DNA of 64,000 nt from Spodoptera frugiperda (taxonomy: Eukaryota; Arthropoda; Insecta; Lepidoptera; Noctuidae), in contig NC_064236.1 of assembly GCF_023101765.2 (NCBI RefSeq), positions 15,898,993 through 15,962,992 of the forward strand, in the 5' to 3' direction. Under the pieces are notes generated by a model. The model was not told the origin of the DNA, ran no database searches, and saw nothing but the letters and a program-made list of their open reading frames with translations. The translations under genes and the position numbers were made by a program. Position 1 is the stretch's first letter, and each line of letters starts with the position of its first letter. Shown here piece by piece: positions 1-11,510 of this stretch.

Positions 1-111
1 TCGACGCGGTAGTGGTATGGTGTACATGAGCCCTTACGCACAATTACTCGTCATATCCCCATCAAAAAAAAAAAAAAAGAAATGGGTGAATCCTCCGATT
101 AAGTTACGTGT

Positions 112-411
112 TCATGCCTTGTGATCAAATGCGGGATGAAGCATCAAATATTCTTTAGTTTGTCGAGAAAGAGTTATTTGCACCGTTACAAGGAATTGCA
201 GGTAAAGCAAAAAATAATTTAAAAAATAAATAATAATCAACACGGCGCAAAAAAGCCAGTGCTCAGCTAAAATGCCGAAGCCCGAGTACGATGGCTCGAG
301 ATGCACAACACCAGTTCGTCTAGCGATAATATTGCTGACGAATGCTGCAAGCGAAGTCACGAGTAAACAGACAATGTTGTTTGACAAGAGATCCTCGCTG
401 ATTTTCAACAT
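112..411 (-). CDS. Possible small two-helix membrane protein, unknown family
   Basis: An uninterrupted 99-codon ATG-to-TGA reading frame. It has two hydrophobic stretches, about residues 11-30 (NNIVCLLVTSLAAFVSNIIA) and about 52-76 (around FCAVLIIIYFLNYFLLYLQF), separated by a polar loop with PSYSGFG. That layout would suit a small two-pass membrane protein. The frame is richer in G+C than its AT-rich flanks and uses varied codons, which favours real coding over chance. I do not recognise the family and name no function. Nothing shows an intron or poly(A) signal; a run of T on the coding strand follows about 30 bases after the stop. It could be a single exon, a transposon fragment or a chance frame. 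Confidence 0.35.
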   Translation of the reverse strand: MLKISEDLLSNNIVCLLVTSLAAFVSNIIARRTGVVHLEPSYSGFGILAEHWLFCAVLIIIYFLNYFLLYLQFLVTVQITLSRQTKEYLMLHPAFDHKA

Positions 412-997
412 GATGATAACAAATAGCGTGCAAAGTGTTGTCTAGTGCATACGAGGTTATAACGTATGATTTGAGTACACTAGAAGAATTTTTAGTAAGT
501 TCAAATAAATTTATCGAAACGGAGTTTCATTGAAAAATCTTTTTTTTGTGTCGAATTTACGAAATAATGTGCAAAGTGCTATACCATTTTATAATCCTTA
601 TTAAATGCGCCAACTTTGGTGAAATTTGCCACTACTAGCGCCATACATAATTTATTCAGTACAGTCACTTAAAGTAAGGTGAAAATTTTATTCAGAGTAT
701 TTGGTTCCTCTAAAACTAACAATGTTTTCCAATCTAAAGCAGTTGGCTAAGAATTTATGATTCCATATTACTGGAGCACTATTCAGGATAATGTAAGGAA
801 GACTGCAGCCGAAAAAATAAAGATTTGTAGCAACAAGAGTCAAAAGACTGGCACAGGGTGTACTTTTTCGTGGATAACACATAAGTCACTGTAATTTAAA
901 AACTGTAGGACTTAGAATTTTTTTTATATTTTTCTGATAACAGTTGGAACCTTGCCGATCTTCTAGTGCCCGTTGGACGTCGATTTCAGGGACACCC
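412..997. other. AT-rich stretch without recognisable gene
   Basis: No convincing coding frame or RNA gene. The right end (about 985-998) carries GGACACCCTGTATA, a string also seen at 24217-24230 and often found at the ends of insect DNA transposons; it directly abuts the palindrome that follows. Confidence 0.5.
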
Positions 998-2219
998 TGT
1001 ATATTGACCCCCTAAAACTTGTCTCAAAACCTACATATGGTAGGGTGTAAGCAACCCTTAAAATTCAGGGTCAAAGGGCCCAAAAATCGATTTTTTGCGT
1101 TTTTTTCGAAATATCTCTTTTCCTATGGGTTTTTGGTAGTTGTATTCAACAGCAATATTGTGAAATACAAAATTTTCTACAACTTTTGTCTAAACTTTTT
1201 TTTTATACAGTGAACCGTTTTCGAGATAAAGGGCGGAGAGCGCGCGGTCACTGCATCTCTTCAAAAAAATTTTTTTTCGCCTAACCTATTCGTGATGGTT
1301 GTCTATGGATAGGACATTAAAAAATACGTCATGGTTCCTAAAACCATTTTTCGTCAAAATCAATCGTTTGAAAGATAGACGCTTCCAAAGTGGAAAAATG
1401 AGGTCTATAGAATGTGTCCTGCCCTCTAACTTTTAAAATAAGTGAGTAAGAAAACTAAAAAAAATATATGCTGTAGATTTTAATGGAAACTTTCAACGAA
1501 AATTGGTTTGAATGAGAATTGATTAACAATTGATTAAAAGAATTGAGAAAGTGGAAAATTAAGTTTTTTTTTAAATGTATCAATTCTTAAAAACTAATTA
1601 TGATATCTCGTTCAAACCAATTTTTGTTGAAAGTTTCCATTAAAATCTACAGCATATATTTTTTTTAAGTTTTCTTACTCACTTATTTTAAAAGTTAGAG
1701 GGCAGGACACATTCTATAGACCTCATTTTTCCACTTTGGAAGCGTCTATCTTTCAAACGATTGATTTTGACGAAAAATGGTTTTAGGAACCATGACGTAT
1801 TTTTTAATGTCCTATTCATAGACAACCATCACGGATAGGTTAGACGAAAAAAAATATTTTTTTGAAGAGATGCACTGACCGCGCCCTCTCCGCCCTCTAT
1901 CTCGAAAACGGTTCACCGTATAAAAAAAAAGTTTAGACAAAAGTTGTAGAAAATTTTATATTTCATAATATTGCTATTGCATACAACTACCAAAAACCCA
2001 TAGGAAATGAGATATTTCGAAAAAACCGCAAAAAAACGATTTTTGGGCCCTTTTTTTTTTGAGGGGGGAAAATCATCCAATGACTTTTCTCGCCTTGGGC
2101 GAGGCGAGAGGGAGTGTCAGGCTCTTACTGACACTGGGCCCTTTGACCCTGAATTTTAAGGGTTGCTTACACCCTACCATATGTAGGTTTTGAGACAAGT
2201 TTTAGGGGGTCAATATACA
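998..2219. mobile_element. Foldback element, about 1.2 kb imperfect palindrome
   Basis: The left arm (998 to about 1547) is repeated as its reverse complement in the right arm (about 1578-2219). The outermost bases TGTATATTGACCCCCTAAAA pair with the right end with one late mismatch, and long inner stretches such as CTACATATGGTAGGGTGTAA match between the arms. The only large asymmetry is a small insertion at 2054-2134. No transposase frame is visible, so this looks like a non-autonomous foldback element. Sequence closely related to the right arm recurs in every array unit (about 35330-35925, 49641-50235, 63390-63985), and a terminus-like TTTGACTGGACTA lies just outside at 2283-2295. Confidence 0.85.
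2054..2134 (-). mobile_element. 81 bp 3' tail of R1-type retrotransposon inside the foldback arm
   Basis: On the minus strand this is the last ~74 bases of the same element seen at 20164-20814, followed by poly(A) (T run near 2051-2060 on the plus strand). It interrupts the palindrome's right arm, whose uninterrupted partner is visible in the left arm near 1070-1085. The 10-mer TGGGCCCTTT occurs on both sides (2044-2053 and 2135-2144), a normal target-site duplication. The tail can form two hairpins (GTGTCAG/CTGACAC and a CGCC/GGCG stem), which may be what the element's reverse transcriptase recognises. Confidence 0.85.
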
Positions 2220-2446
2220 AGTATATACAAAATTACAGCTTGGTATCTCGCATTCCGAGATTCTTACCTAATTTTGCCTTATTTGACTGGACTATTATAT
2301 CTGTACAATCCAAATAATAATGTTTCTTTTCCGACTCCATGTGTTGCCATGTAAATACAGCACAATTAAACCGCAAAGAAAATTACACTCGTAATAAAGA
2401 TAAAATTGACAGGCAACGATTTTACTATCAAGCTCCTTTCTTAACT

Positions 2447-2517
2447 GATCTGGCACATGAGCATGTCTTTCACATCCAAATACTCTGGATGTGAAAGACA
2501 TGCTCATGTGCCAGATC
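2447..2517. repeat. Perfect hairpin, 32 bp stem, 7 nt loop
   Basis: Bases 2447-2478 are the exact reverse complement of 2486-2517, with loop AATACTC. No mismatch in 32 pairs. It is one of three such structures within 800 bases. Confidence 0.97.
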
Positions 2518-2639
2518 TATCTATAGGGATAATATCTGGAGTGAGATCATAAGTTTTTATGTTTGTTCAGGTTTGATTCTAGACGCGTCATCATCATTTT
2601 CTATATAATTTTATGAAAGTGTCATCTAATATACGTTTG

Positions 2640-2962
2640 ATATTTATGACTAGATCTTTATTGAACTTTCATTAATTTCAACATCTTTAAATGTATATTT
2701 TGCTTCAACAAGCTTTGCTTGTTTAGTGATTTTAATGCATAGAGCGAGTGCTTCTTTAATACCGCTTCCTTGCATAATTTGACCTATTGCTCCTAGTAAG
2801 GAGTCAGACTTGGAGGATTTCATTTACTGGTGGTAAATGAAATCCTCCAAGTCTGACGATGTTTTTGCTACTTCAGCGCCCTCAGGTGCGGCTAATACGA
2901 TTTCTTGAGCTTTGGCATATAGAGGGAGGTCGAAAGTCACAATGCTTACAGTGTGGCCACCT
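2640..2962 (-). pseudogene. Fragment of an uncharacterised, repeat-associated insect gene family
   Basis: The minus strand encodes TFDLPLYAKAQEIVLAAPEG, then a hairpin-disrupted stretch with a stop, then SLLGAIGQIMQGSGIKEALA. I recognise this pair of blocks from a large, poorly characterised family that is present in many copies in insect and other invertebrate genomes and is often near transposons. In intact members, from memory, the blocks are joined by a conserved stretch near RLGGFH; here that place is occupied by the inverted repeat at 2803-2857. The reading frame is broken and there is no start or full-length context, so it is a relic. The function of the family is not known to me. Confidence 0.55.
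2803..2857. repeat. Perfect hairpin, 25 bp stem, 5 nt loop
   Basis: Bases 2803-2827 are the exact reverse complement of 2833-2857, loop TGGTG. It sits in the middle of the decayed coding block of 2640-2962 and interrupts its frame with a stop codon. Confidence 0.97.
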
Positions 2963-3184
2963 GGTCATATCGTTTTTCCTTTTTAAAATGCACAGAGTAA
3001 AGTCGTATACATAATATTATAATTACTGACTGGTTCTTCAAATAATTTATTGTCTTTCACGTATTCTCTTTTTAGATGCAGTAATAGAACACTTTCGAGT
3101 ATAAGTTTTAGAATAGTGTTCATGTTTTGTCACAGATTTCAGTTATTTGAGATATTTCACAAAGACATCTGCTCTTTTAATACT

Positions 3185-3229
3185 TGCATTACATTGATTA
3201 ATGCACGTTGCATTAATCAATGTAATGCA
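3185..3229. repeat. Perfect hairpin, 21 bp stem, 3 nt loop
   Basis: Bases 3185-3205 are the exact reverse complement of 3209-3229, loop CGT. The arm itself begins TGCATTA and ends TAATGCA, so it is partly self-complementary as well. Confidence 0.97.
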
Positions 3230-3746
3230 GTAACAAATTTAGAACAAATAAATCGTAATAGTCTTATATTCTTTATTTATTAATGATATAAAATTGATAA
3301 ATAATATGATATACATTTTTTTCATACACGGGAATGATGGGGATCTCTTAGGTTTTGTTTATAATTGTATTTTGAACAATTGTTCTAATATTTAGCTTCT
3401 TGCGAATTTATATAATCTTTTGTCTAATTTGACTGGACTATATTGAGGATATTGATATCCTATTCAGTCCGGTACTAAGTTATTTCAATGAAAATAAATG
3501 TAAAATATCAAATTGAAAAGTACATTTAAACAGTTTATGACTATGTGATGATTCATTTATTGATATTTAGTAATTTTTAGTTTTCTTTATATCAAAACAT
3601 CAAAAAGTTCGTCCGCATCGTCAGCATTGCCATGCTGTATGGCCAGGCCTCTGACCGAGGAACAGACCAGCCCTTTTTGCGCTCGGATCCCACGAACCTA
3701 AAGTCTCAACACCAATCTTCTGTTTTCTGCAGTAGCAGCAGTCGAA

Positions 3747-4477
3747 CTAGCACAACCCACCGTTGCTGAAAAATGAGAAGCTGCTAGGGTTTCGATTCAG
3801 GTTGCGTCCCACACCAAAGACTTTTGTAACCAGGGTATAATGGACATAATTCTTGATATCATCGGGTGTCAAACCCTTTGGTTCCAAAACAGCTGGCATT
3901 CCGGCGATGATAAGAGCTAAATGCCGAGCTATCCGGGCCCACTTCTGCAGCGTGGTAGTCCGTGGATTCCGAGGTAGTTGACCATCCTACCGCATTAACC
4001 GCGATGCACTTGATAACATAGAGTGCACTTAGACGCAAACAAGCGGCAAGCCGACAAGTTAAGTCATCCAATATACTGCCAATATTGAGTGCTGGAAGTA
4101 CCTGAAGTCATAGGCCTGACTCCCACTCACCCACAGCAACCAATAGGCGGGCTAGCTTCGCAGGATTAGTGCTCGTATTAATGAAATTGTATCGTCTCAT
4201 TGTTTCTTGGAGGTTGGCTTCCATAGGACATGATTTCTTCCTGACACGGCGCACAGTGGGCTGAATTTCATTTTTGGGGAATTAGGGGAAAGTACATTTC
4301 CCACAAAATTCTGTCACCATTAACGAGTTTCATAGGAACTAGACTTCCCGTGAAAACACTCGAGTCGTTAGAATCTGCTTCATTTGTCTGCTTGTAATTT
4401 GACTGATTAGAGGCACCAACAAAACCCCATTTACTAATTAACTCAAGTTTTTTTTTCATCTTCTCCAATTCCAACAA
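3747..4477 (-). pseudogene. Decayed protein-coding sequence of unknown family
   Basis: Read on the minus strand, coding-like sequence continues across about 730 bases in changing frames: an open segment at 4477-4268 (69 codons), one at about 4270-4108 that ends in TGA, one around 4095-3990, and one from about 3995 to a TAG at 3747. The last contains RHLALIIAGMPAVLEPKG and RNLNRNPSSFSFFSNGG. The segments follow one another in order, as expected for one gene with at least two frameshifts and one internal stop. G+C is higher than in the flanks. The first segment starts with a charged, possibly coiled-coil stretch (LELEKMKKKLEL). I do not recognise the family: host gene, transposon protein and integrated viral protein are all possible. 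Confidence 0.5.
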
Positions 4478-4499
4478 ATTTCAAGATCCTTTCAGTAGT

Positions 4500-7400
4500 T
4501 TTGTCCAGAATTGATTATAACTTTTGTTAATTCAAGATAAAATGAAGTTCAAAACTTTTGCAAATATAATTTATTTTCAGTCATCGACCAATTTCTCCAT
4601 TAACAATTTCGCGCCATTTTTTAAATATCCCATTTGATGTTCCCTTTTTCAAGCAATTATTTTTAAAACAATCTATATAATTTATGGAATCATAAAAGAG
4701 GTTTAATATACCTGTTTATTATTATTTATTCCGATGAGTAATAATACTTAATAATTAAATAATATTTGGCTAGATCCGTCTGGTGTTACTAGTGGTTGTT
4801 AACACTTTATTACCGCAGAGGTATCTTTTGCCTTTTGAATAGAATAATATGATGGTAGTAACTCAACCGCTTCATCTCGAATAGACTTTCTCAACATAAC
4901 ATATTGCCATTTCGTCAATTTTAGAGACATCAGTTATGATGTCTAACCCTTCAGAAGGCATTGTATCTTTTTTTGTAGAAAAAGCAAAATCTTTAATTCG
5001 TTTGACCTCGTGGGGTTTTCAACATGTATTCTAATAATTCAGCAACATCATTATTACCACGTGCCTATAATGAAGACATAAATTTTGGGGCGAATCAGTA
5101 GTATCGTATTAAAGTGAAAGCACTATGTAAATAATTTTTGGAAAATTTAGATACCGGGAGATGGAGAGAGCATTTGTCTACAATTTGTAAGTTGTAAGGA
5201 GCTATAGTAGAAAACTTGTTAAAATTTTCTTGTTTGTCCGGAAAGAATATTTAGCATTTGGAAATATAGAATTTTAAGCCAGTATGATAGTATTATTCAC
5301 CATTATTGAATTATAATCCATGGATCACGTGGCACTTAGAATAAAACATAATATACGTAATTTAGAAACTTGCACGGGCATACATAAAACATGACAAAAG
5401 AACATATTTTTTTTATTACATCTTCAACAAAATATTATTAGAAATCTGGAAAGCTGGTTCTTTACCCTTGTTGACAAACCGGTATAGGCGTCGGCCGTAT
5501 TAGTTTAGTTATTCTTATTTTTATTTATCGTCATTATAATGTTACTCTAACAAGGTAGTGCGCTCAAAAGCATTTCAAATAACAATAATTTTAAATTACT
5601 GTATCAATATAATACATTTTACATATTTTTAGACTTGACTATGACTACCGCCATTATTTACATATTTTTACATAAATATATCAAAGATGAACAAGCTTAT
5701 TCTATTGTTAACTTCGGATTTTCTAGGGGAATTTATAGCTAAGTATTTAGCACCTTCTTCCCAAATCTGTCACCCTGGTAGGCTACAGTGGTTTTGAACT
5801 TGTTTCTCCTTGCTAAGAACGGATCAATATAATTTAAACCAGAGTTACGTAACCATACTGCAGACTATCGTGACTTTGACCGACACGGAATATTTTGACC
5901 GCTATCGGTTTCAGTGTTTCTACGAACTTTTACTCGTATTGTAAACAATGATGTTATGTTCAGTTTCATTTTTGGGCACTGCATGCTTTGATGATGCTTC
6001 ACCATCATTAATTAGTGGGAAAATATAGGCCCACTTTACTGCGAAAATTCGGAAAAATAAGGTATAATATTAACTTATATCATGTAAAATGCAATTGTAA
6101 ATGGGAATAAAGTTTCACGATATTTAAACATAATCACCTTATTCAAAGTAAAAAAGAAAATATAACTAAAACGCTATATTTTTTTTTTGTAATTCACCCA
6201 CCCCTGTATGTGTAGACTGAATAAAGATACGACTTGAAAAGTGTTAGAGCGGGACACGGAATGTATGAGTCGTCCAAGGCAGTTCGTGGCCTTCAGTCAT
6301 GGTGTAGTTGCTGTGGGGATCGCACGTCTACAAGTTTTAGGATTGGTACAAGTTTTTAATTTTATTTTCATCGCAGAATGTCTGGTTTATAACTGTGGAT
6401 ATGACATAAAAAACGCTTTCCTGCAAATTGTATTGACAAAGTGAAGAAAATTGTGTAATTCCGACGATATGTGACAATAAATTTCAATACGGAACGTGGC
6501 ACTCCTAGCTTTAGTTCTATAATGTTTTGAACTTCTCTGAAGTCTCTAAAAGGTAAAATATGCGATTACAGGCTATTAGAGACACGCGTGCATACCTATT
6601 TATTGTAATATATTGTATATACACTTATATTTATGACTGCAAAAGCGATTTTCTCATCTATGATCTGATCTATGGGATTATATTGTTAAATACCTTACGA
6701 TGTATATCAAACATATGCCTAAAGAGGGTCTTTATTATTTAACAATTTAAAGACACAGCCTGAGCGAACGCATTTTCTAATCAGGTTCATGCTGAGTGCA
6801 ACACTGTTTTCACATCAACATTGCGACCCGCAGTGCAGTATTGAATGGACTGAACTAGAATAAAGTTGACGTAATTTCGTATTTTTAAGAATGCAGTTGT
6901 GTTAAAGCAGTTAAATAAACTGACGCTACATAGCGCTGATTCATATTATTATACTCCGACCAATATTATATTATTGTTAGTTTATAATAATAAAAAAAAT
7001 TGTAGCTAGCCTGCCTTTCAATTAATCATCCTTTTAGTCTGCATGCTTTTTACGCCCCTACTAATGATACAAAAAGAAAATAACGGACGTCATCAATTTG
7101 AACCGTGATTATGCCACAATCATGGAAATGTTCACGTATGATTAGACATTTAAAGCTGCTGAGTTCACAGCGGCCTCTGTTCTGGCATGCCTACTTGTGC
7201 TTCATTGAGCACACTCGTTCAATGAATACAACAGTATATTTAAGTACTAGCGAATGGGATCTATGGGATTATAATGCTAAAATTTGGATGGTTAATGCCG
7301 GTTTAGAAAATTAATAAAATAATAATATACCTAATCATACTTCTGAAGTACCCTGAAGTAAAAGTGGTGTTAATAGAATAGAGGTGCTTCGAATTTATGA

Positions 7401-7634
7401 GCTGACTATATTATTGAAAAAGAAATTCACTTGAGCACCAATTTAAAATTAAACTACATCACGTGACTTTGATTACTGAAACCGTATATTAGTGTGAGGT
7501 TTTAAGAATTGCTGATACAGGTGATCATTTGTATCTACGCCACGTAAGTATTCATGCCTTTAGGCGCAATCATTAATGGAAACTAAGATGGTAAGCAAAT
7601 CACAACTCATTTGCTTTGCAATATAAATATGATT
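4500..7634. other. About 3.1 kb without recognisable genes
   Basis: AT-rich sequence with only short chance frames (for example 6241-6444 and 7105-7314). I see no conserved domain, RNA gene or clear repeat boundary. Confidence 0.5.
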
Positions 7635-8062
7635 AAAGTAACCGTCACGAGAAGCTATAAATTATGTAAACAAACATCTTTTACTAAGTAAACATTTTAT
7701 ACTGCGAGATAATAATAACTTGAACATATTCAATCGGCATGAAATATAGACGAGTTATATGAAAGTAACAACCTATTTAATTTAGTCGAATTATATTTTA
7801 ACGACGCAAAGCGCTATCGTTTGTGTTTCTTGGTACCGGAACGCGTCCGTCGCAGGGATTGTAAACTATCGGGACGTCATTTTGAAATATACAGTCATTC
7901 GAGTTTCGAATGCTTACGAGTTTGTTTCATTGCTTTGCATATATCGCGGATCTGGTTGTTATTGTTAATTTTGTTATTGTTTCGTTATCACTTTTTACTT
8001 TTACGTTGTGAACTCCTGAACACTTGTTTACAAAATTTATAGCTTCTCGTGACGGGGACTTT
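7635..8062. mobile_element. Non-autonomous TIR element (MITE-like), about 430 bp
   Basis: The left end AAAGTAACCGTCACGAGAAG is matched by the reverse complement of the right end with two mismatches, and the match runs on through GCTATAAATT and TGTAAACAA, giving arms of about 45 bp. There is no transposase frame. I could not identify a clean target-site duplication, so the superfamily is open. Confidence 0.7.
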
Positions 8063-10573
8063 AGATAGATTATTATTAATATCTGTTATCAGATCAGCAC
8101 TAAGAAAAGTATTTTTATTGAATCAATATGTTGTTGTATATTTATTATTGTGTGAATCTTTTACATAAATCTAAATAATTAATTCGTCCTTTTAGTGACC
8201 ATTTTTTGACCGAATGACTTTGACTGTTGTTTTACTGTGTTGTTATTTATTTATATTCATTATATGTGTAATTTAACGTTCTCTTAAAATTATTTGATTC
8301 TTATTAAGAAACTACAATGTGAGTTTATGGAGACTTTTCTTGTGCTGAAATTAGAACCATTGCTCAATAGCTTTGCGCATATTCTTCTTAGCGGAAAAAT
8401 AATTATAGATAAATGCACTCTAATGGAAATATAATCGTATGAAATGCTTTTGCGTTTCGAGATTTTTCTCGAAACATTTTAAGCGTGCTTAATTAAGTGT
8501 CGTATTTATCGTATTTTACTCATTTCTATAAAAAGCCAGTATCATGATGTTGTTTACAGTAATTGTTGTAAGTAGAATACAGGAGTTTATTATTTTGGCC
8601 GGGTAGCTTTTGATGATGTGGTATAATTTCAAATACATTAAGATATTGTTTGATATCGAGCATGAAATAAACGTAGTAGAGGTACATAAGAGCTTACACC
8701 AGTAATATACACATCTGTGTACTTAATTTTAAATCCATTAAACATGTTAATTATTATGTTATCGGCTTACTCACGTACTGTTTTGACGAGGAACTCGACT
8801 AGTTTCAAGCCATGCTAGAGGCTCATATTCATGAGCAGCATTCCGCGACACACGACGCGGCGATTGTCGCGCTGATTCCAGACAGAGGGCGCGATGGGCG
8901 CGATCCTCGAATTGCCAGTAGTAGTGAGTAAGCCGATAACATAATAATTAATTTAGTATGTCTCACGAAAGTTACCATTAAACATGATATAATCGAAATT
9001 CGTCCAGTTCTTCCGTAACATTTTTATCAATTACTTAATGACATGTAGGAGCAGGCCAGGTAAAATGGACAGTCTATTGCAATATATTATGATATCTATA
9101 TTTCAACTTGACATATATTTTGAAGAAAATGGAAACCAATTGGGTAGTAGACAGGGTATGAAAACTACAATTTTGATTTGTTTGTAAATAATATTTATAT
9201 AAATATTAGGACCGATTTTTCAACGCCATATATTAATCGTCATATAGTTTTTCCATAAGTAGTCAGACATCAATTTTATTTTATGAATAGGTATATTTTG
9301 TATTTTTTTATTTTGTAATGTAATGTCACAATTCTATTAATAAAATTGAGTTTGGTTTAGGTGTGGGAAGTTGTTACGTCCTGGGGCCGTATTATGAACT
9401 TTTAAACATCCATGCAAGTTCTAGGCAATTCACTTCACGCCCGTAAACTGCCTGGCTAAATTTCATATTATGACATACATTTATTAGGCCGCCTTCTGAA
9501 TTGTTTACTTTGACTATGGCTGGTTTGTAATGTTTGCCGGCGACGTTCGGAAGTATACATTTCTTATTTTCGGTAAGTTACGGTTTTCTTTTAGTATTGA
9601 AACATAAGATAATATATTTCCAAAACAGAATATATCATAAAGCAATACGTACAAAACATAGTTAAATATAAATCAAATAATATTGACCTTGGATAACAAT
9701 TTAAATTGGACTTGTACGTTATGTGATATAGATATAGTTTTCGAACGCAGCTTAAGCTTATTTTCGATACAAATGCGCGGCACCGGCGCGTTTAAAAAAC
9801 GTGGTGTGCATAGGCCATTAGAAGCTTTTAAAAACTAAAAAAGGGACAGGAGGATATATAAATAAAACACCAATATTAGTATAAAATATGTATTATTCAT
9901 CTTCAATAATTAGGAGAATGTCATCTTAGAACTGTGTAGGGGGTCGGGGTACGTATATTTTTTTGGTATCTTTCCCAACTGAGATACCATATTATACAGG
10001 CTGAGATGCACGCCACGGACGAATAACTGATAAAATCGTCTCATCTTCCAAGACATCACCAATAGAGTTACTGCGACCAGTCGCAATCGTACAATTTACA
10101 CAGCGATCCATGTCGTCAATATCCGATTGATAGGCTTAAACAGTTGTCCAAAATAGAGAGTCAGGTAATTTAGAGATGCAAGATCCGTCAAAAGTCCTTT
10201 ATAAAGCCGAGGTCGTGGGGTTAAACAATAAAACATGGAAAATACGTGCGCACTCAGAACGAACGAGTGTCATCCGTCAATCGGTGACTGACTGATGTCA
10301 GACAGAAGTGTTTTAAGAAGTTTAAATCACAGAGTACGTAATACATAAGTGATTATTTAGTTTTATAACTTAATTTAAGTTTTCTCGCTTCCTAGATAGA
10401 AACAAGGTACCATAATTTCCCTTAGAAAAAAATGACGGTTTTTTTAATATACATTTCAACTAGTTAACTGCTGGGCCCAAAAGTCCCCTTCTCCTTTATT
10501 TGCAATTTTATTCGGTTGCAACAAGTACTTGTTGAATTTTTATTTTCGATTTTCAATTTTTGTTTTCTTATTT
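8063..10573. other. About 2.5 kb without recognisable genes
   Basis: AT-rich, with a short G+C-rich island near 8840-8925 (GACGCGGCGATTGTCGCG, GGGCGCGATGGGCGCGAT) that may be a piece of a dispersed repeat, and the pair CCGTATTATGAA / TTCATATTATGA at about 9387-9475, a short inverted pair around 90 bases. No coding frame I can defend. Confidence 0.4.
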
Positions 10574-10849
10574 CTATGAGTAGCCGGTGCACCTCTTCCT
10601 TGGTAATACCACGTCACCCACGTGAACATTCATGCCTGAGGTGGTATATTCTCCATTGTAGTTTCGGATTTCGTCAGACAATAAAAGCCTCTTCTGTTGA
10701 TGTCGATGGGAAGTTTTGGCTGACATCTTCTGGATGTTTGGATGCAATTGATGTTTTTTTTTATGTTTTTTGCACATCGCAAAGATTCGCACTAAATCCT
10801 CGGTAAGCCTATACCTTTTAACCAATTCACGGTCAGTGATCGAGTTCAA
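10574..10849 (-). pseudogene. Possible remnant of a Harbinger/PIF-type transposase start
   Basis: The frame opens with MNSITDRELVKRYRLTEDLV. The pattern D-[RQ]-E-[LF]-x-x-R-Y-R-[LV] is typical of the N-terminus of PIF/Harbinger nuclease-transposases (HARBI1-like). After residue 20 the similarity is lost and the remaining 70 residues are low-complexity and basic. None of the downstream catalytic motifs is present. If correct, this is a 5' fragment only; a chance resemblance is also possible. Confidence 0.25.
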
Positions 10850-11369
10850 ATATTTTAAAGACTAATACTGCAGTATTTTCCTCTGTATACGAGTATATGT
10901 GGTCGACTAAATACACGAACTTAGCATCTCAGCTCACAAACACGAATTTATTAATACTAAATTAAATTATATATTATATTATATTAAATTTATTCTGGCG
11001 ATAGTAATAAAATCAATAGTAAATATTACATAGAATAAGCTTTTTGAGTGTGAATTTATTTGGCTCATAATACTATCTTCCTGTCCTACGTTGTAGCTTC
11101 TTCTATTTATATATATCGAATTATATATGTATTTATAAACGCGTCCGCAACAGGAGAAAATCCTAATGTAAGGCAATGTTTTGTTTTTTTTATTTGTTTA
11201 CTGTGGATTAGTTTGTATGCTGTGCCATGTGTAGGAATTATTTATGGACATGTGCCTGTCTATATGTTTTGTGTACGCTTGGCCAAATTTATGGATAACA
11301 CTATAATTAGGGTAAACCATAACATGTGGTTATATCCTACTATTATAATTGAAATGCGAAAGTTTGTAT

Positions 11370-11510
11370 ACATGTTTGTTTGTTTGTTAATCCTACAAAA
11401 CAGCTGTACAGATTTCAATGTCTATTAAACTGGTCTGGGATAACACAGGTTATTTATGATCCCACGGGAGCGGGTGAAATCGCTGGTGGAAGCTAGTATT
11501 ATAAATAACA
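11370..11510 (+). mobile_element. End of a common lepidopteran interspersed repeat
   Basis: The block TTTGTTTGTTTGTTAATCCT ... ACAGATTTCAATG ... GGGAGCGGGTGAAATC ... GAAGCTAGTATTATAAATA is a recurrent ending of interspersed repeats in moth and butterfly genomes, as I remember them. The element class is uncertain and the left boundary is not clear. The frames that overlap it look like chance. Confidence 0.45.

Noticed and set aside
3050..3283. 77-codon plus-strand frame
   Set aside because: It includes the perfect hairpin at 3185-3229 and lies opposite decayed minus-strand coding sequence.
11060..11428. 122-codon hydrophobic plus-strand frame
   Set aside because: AT-rich, low-complexity hydrophobic translation that overlaps a dispersed repeat end (11370-11510); no domain or start context.
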